Shown one piece after another: positions 7,036-7,874 of a stretch of DNA of 7,874 bases. Numbering within the stretch: the stretch's first letter is position 1; each line of letters starts with the position of its first letter. The stretch comes from Alphaproteobacteria bacterium (lineage in GTDB: Bacteria; Pseudomonadota; Alphaproteobacteria; Rhizobiales; Aestuariivirgaceae). The DNA lies in contig VAZZ01000180.1 in assembly GCA_005884715.1 (NCBI GenBank), positions 1 through 7,874 on the forward strand, read 5' to 3'. The position numbers were made by a program, and so were the translations under genes. The notes below the pieces were generated by a model. It had not been told where the DNA came from and did not search any database. It was given only the letters and a program-made list of their open reading frames with translations.

Positions 7036-7043
7036 ATGGTTAA
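7036..7043 (-). promoter_or_regulatory. CtrA-type half-site upstream of ccrM
   Basis: The minus strand reads TTAACCAT at 7043-7036, matching the 8-base CtrA motif form reported for Alphaproteobacteria. The second TTAA of the full TTAA-N7-TTAA motif is absent (CCCA in its place), so this is a half-site. It lies 83 bp upstream of the ccrM ATG and just upstream of the GANTC cluster, where a CtrA-activated promoter would be expected by analogy with Caulobacter ccrM. Confidence 0.5.
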
Positions 7044-7089
7044 CAGGCTCGCAGCAGCAGGCTTTCCGGATGATGCGCAAAGCAAAGCG

Positions 7090-7725
7090 CTAGCCGGCAG
7101 CACTTTCGTAAAGAATGCGGATGGGTTCGAAGGAACGGCGATGATGCGCCGAAGGTCCAAGCCGACCGAGGGCATCCTGATGTTCGGGTGTTCCATAACC
7201 TTTGTGCTGGGCGAAGCCATAGCCCGGACATTGCCGGTCGAGGTCGATCATCATCCGATCGCGCGTGACTTTGGCGACGATCGATGCCGCCGCGATCGAC
7301 AGACACTGGCCGTCGCCTTCGATGATCGTTTCGGTGAGGCAGGCAAGCCTAGGCGCGCGGTTGCCATCGATGAGAGCGAGCAGCGGCACGCGCTTGAGTG
7401 CTGCGACCGCCTGTATCATCGCCGCAAAAGTGGCTTGCAGGATATTGTCGCGATCGATCACGCTGACATCGGCCATGCCGACGCCGACTTCAGCGACCCT
7501 GAGAATGACAGCGTAGAGTTCTTCGCGCTTCTCGGGCGTGAGCTTCTTCGAATCATTGACGCCTGAAGGCAGGGTATCAGGATCGAGGATCACCGCGGCG
7601 GCGACGACCGGGCCCGCCCAGGGTCCGCGTCCGGCCTCATCGACGCCTGCGACGCAGGGGAAGCCGCGCACAAAGGCTGCACGCTCGAAATCGAAATGCG
7701 GAAGATCCGAATAGTCAAGGCTCAT
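7090..7725 (-). CDS. rnhB: Ribonuclease HII
   Basis: RNase HII cuts RNA in RNA-DNA hybrids and starts removal of single ribonucleotides left in DNA; it acts in the cytoplasm. The 211-residue protein has the full D-E-D-D active site: Asp29 and Glu30 in GVDEAGRGPWAGPVVAA, Asp120 in LALIDGN, and Asp138 in EGDGQCLSIAAASIVAKVTRD. The conserved NDSKKLTPEKRE (57-68) and YGFAQHKGYGTPEH (169-182) blocks are also present. The length is typical and no lesion is seen. The ATG at 7725 has only a weak GGCGG upstream, but the N-terminus before the catalytic motif has the usual length. It is transcribed toward ccrM, 136 nt away, a pairing often seen in Rhizobiales. The cis elements in the gap suggest that ccrM also has its own promoter. 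Confidence 0.96.
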   Translation of the reverse strand: MSLDYSDLPHFDFERAAFVRGFPCVAGVDEAGRGPWAGPVVAAAVILDPDTLPSGVNDSKKLTPEKREELYAVILRVAEVGVGMADVSVIDRDNILQATFAAMIQAVAALKRVPLLALIDGNRAPRLACLTETIIEGDGQCLSIAAASIVAKVTRDRMMIDLDRQCPGYGFAQHKGYGTPEHQDALGRLGPSAHHRRSFEPIRILYESAAG

Positions 7726-7801
7726 GCCGCCAGTCTGGCCGCTTCAGCCCTGCTTCGTCAATTATCGGAATGCTTCAAACGATCGGATTTGCACAACTTC
7801 G

Positions 7802-7874
7802 TCATTTCATCGGCCAGGCGGAGAAGATCGCATTGAGTTCACCATGCGGCGTGGCGGCCTCGGTGAAGCTGAAC
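7802..7874 (-). CDS. Probable C-terminal end of an unidentified protein
   Basis: A minus-strand frame runs in from the right edge to a TGA at 7802-7804, giving 23 residues that end in NAIFSAWPMK. I do not recognise the family. Third codon positions are mostly G or C (about 18 of 23), like the real genes nearby, and the sequence becomes AT-richer immediately after the stop. That pattern fits a gene end followed by a spacer of about 76 bp before rnhB. The fragment is too short to be sure. Confidence 0.35.
   Translation of the reverse strand, partial: FSFTEAATPHGELNAIFSAWPMK

Noticed and set aside
7733..7767. Possible promoter elements upstream of rnhB: TTGACG at 7756-7761 and GATAAT at 7762-7767 on the minus strand.
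   Set aside because: Neither box has a matching partner at 16-18 bp: the hexamer 17 bp after TTGACG is GCCAGA, and nothing like TTGACA lies before GATAAT.
7740..7874. A plus-strand open frame with ATG at 7770 running off the right edge.
   Set aside because: Its first dozen codons have poor G/C at third positions and no clear ribosome-binding site. The minus-strand fragment ending at 7802 fits the local composition better.

Overview
The window is a gene-dense, GC-rich stretch of chromosome. It most likely comes from an alphaproteobacterium of the Rhizobiales (Hyphomicrobiales). Three things suggest this: a CcrM-type adenine methyltransferase with a RAMA-like tail; the order rnhB-ccrM-mutY-DUF721-dsbA-smc; and a CtrA-like half-site with clustered GANTC sites in front of ccrM. 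The taxonomy is inferred from protein and motif resemblance; no search was run. There are no RNA genes, mobile elements or CRISPR arrays that I can see, and no gene-free stretch longer than about 140 bases.

Layout, left to right. Bases 1-288 (+) are the C-terminal end of a TPR protein. Its stop codon abuts the stop of a convergent smc. The smc locus (289-3566, -) is recognisable over its whole length but broken in four places. Three junctions each lack a conserved tract of roughly 50-70 nt and shift the frame, and one conserved Trp codon reads TAG. Upstream in the same direction lie dsbA (3612-4232, a periplasmic CPHC thioredoxin-fold protein) and a DUF721/DciA-like gene (about 4276-4764). 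mutY (4763-5845, +) diverges from the DUF721 gene with overlapping start codons, and converges on ccrM (5847-6953, -) with one base between the stops. rnhB (7090-7725, -) lies upstream of ccrM. The right edge holds what is probably the last 23 codons of another minus-strand gene.

Most of these genes serve genome upkeep: RNA-primer and ribonucleotide removal (RNase HII), cell-cycle DNA methylation (CcrM), 8-oxoG:A repair (MutY), a possible replicative helicase factor (DUF721/DciA) and chromosome organisation (SMC). DsbA is a functional outsider placed between DUF721 and smc.

I see no clearly new biological system. The two points that most deserve a second look are the multiply broken smc, whose missing tracts include the Walker B region (either real decay or a sequence/assembly fault), and the four GANTC sites spaced 11, 10 and 11 bp apart just upstream of ccrM next to a TTAACCAT motif, which looks like a compact methylation-sensitive autoregulatory control region.
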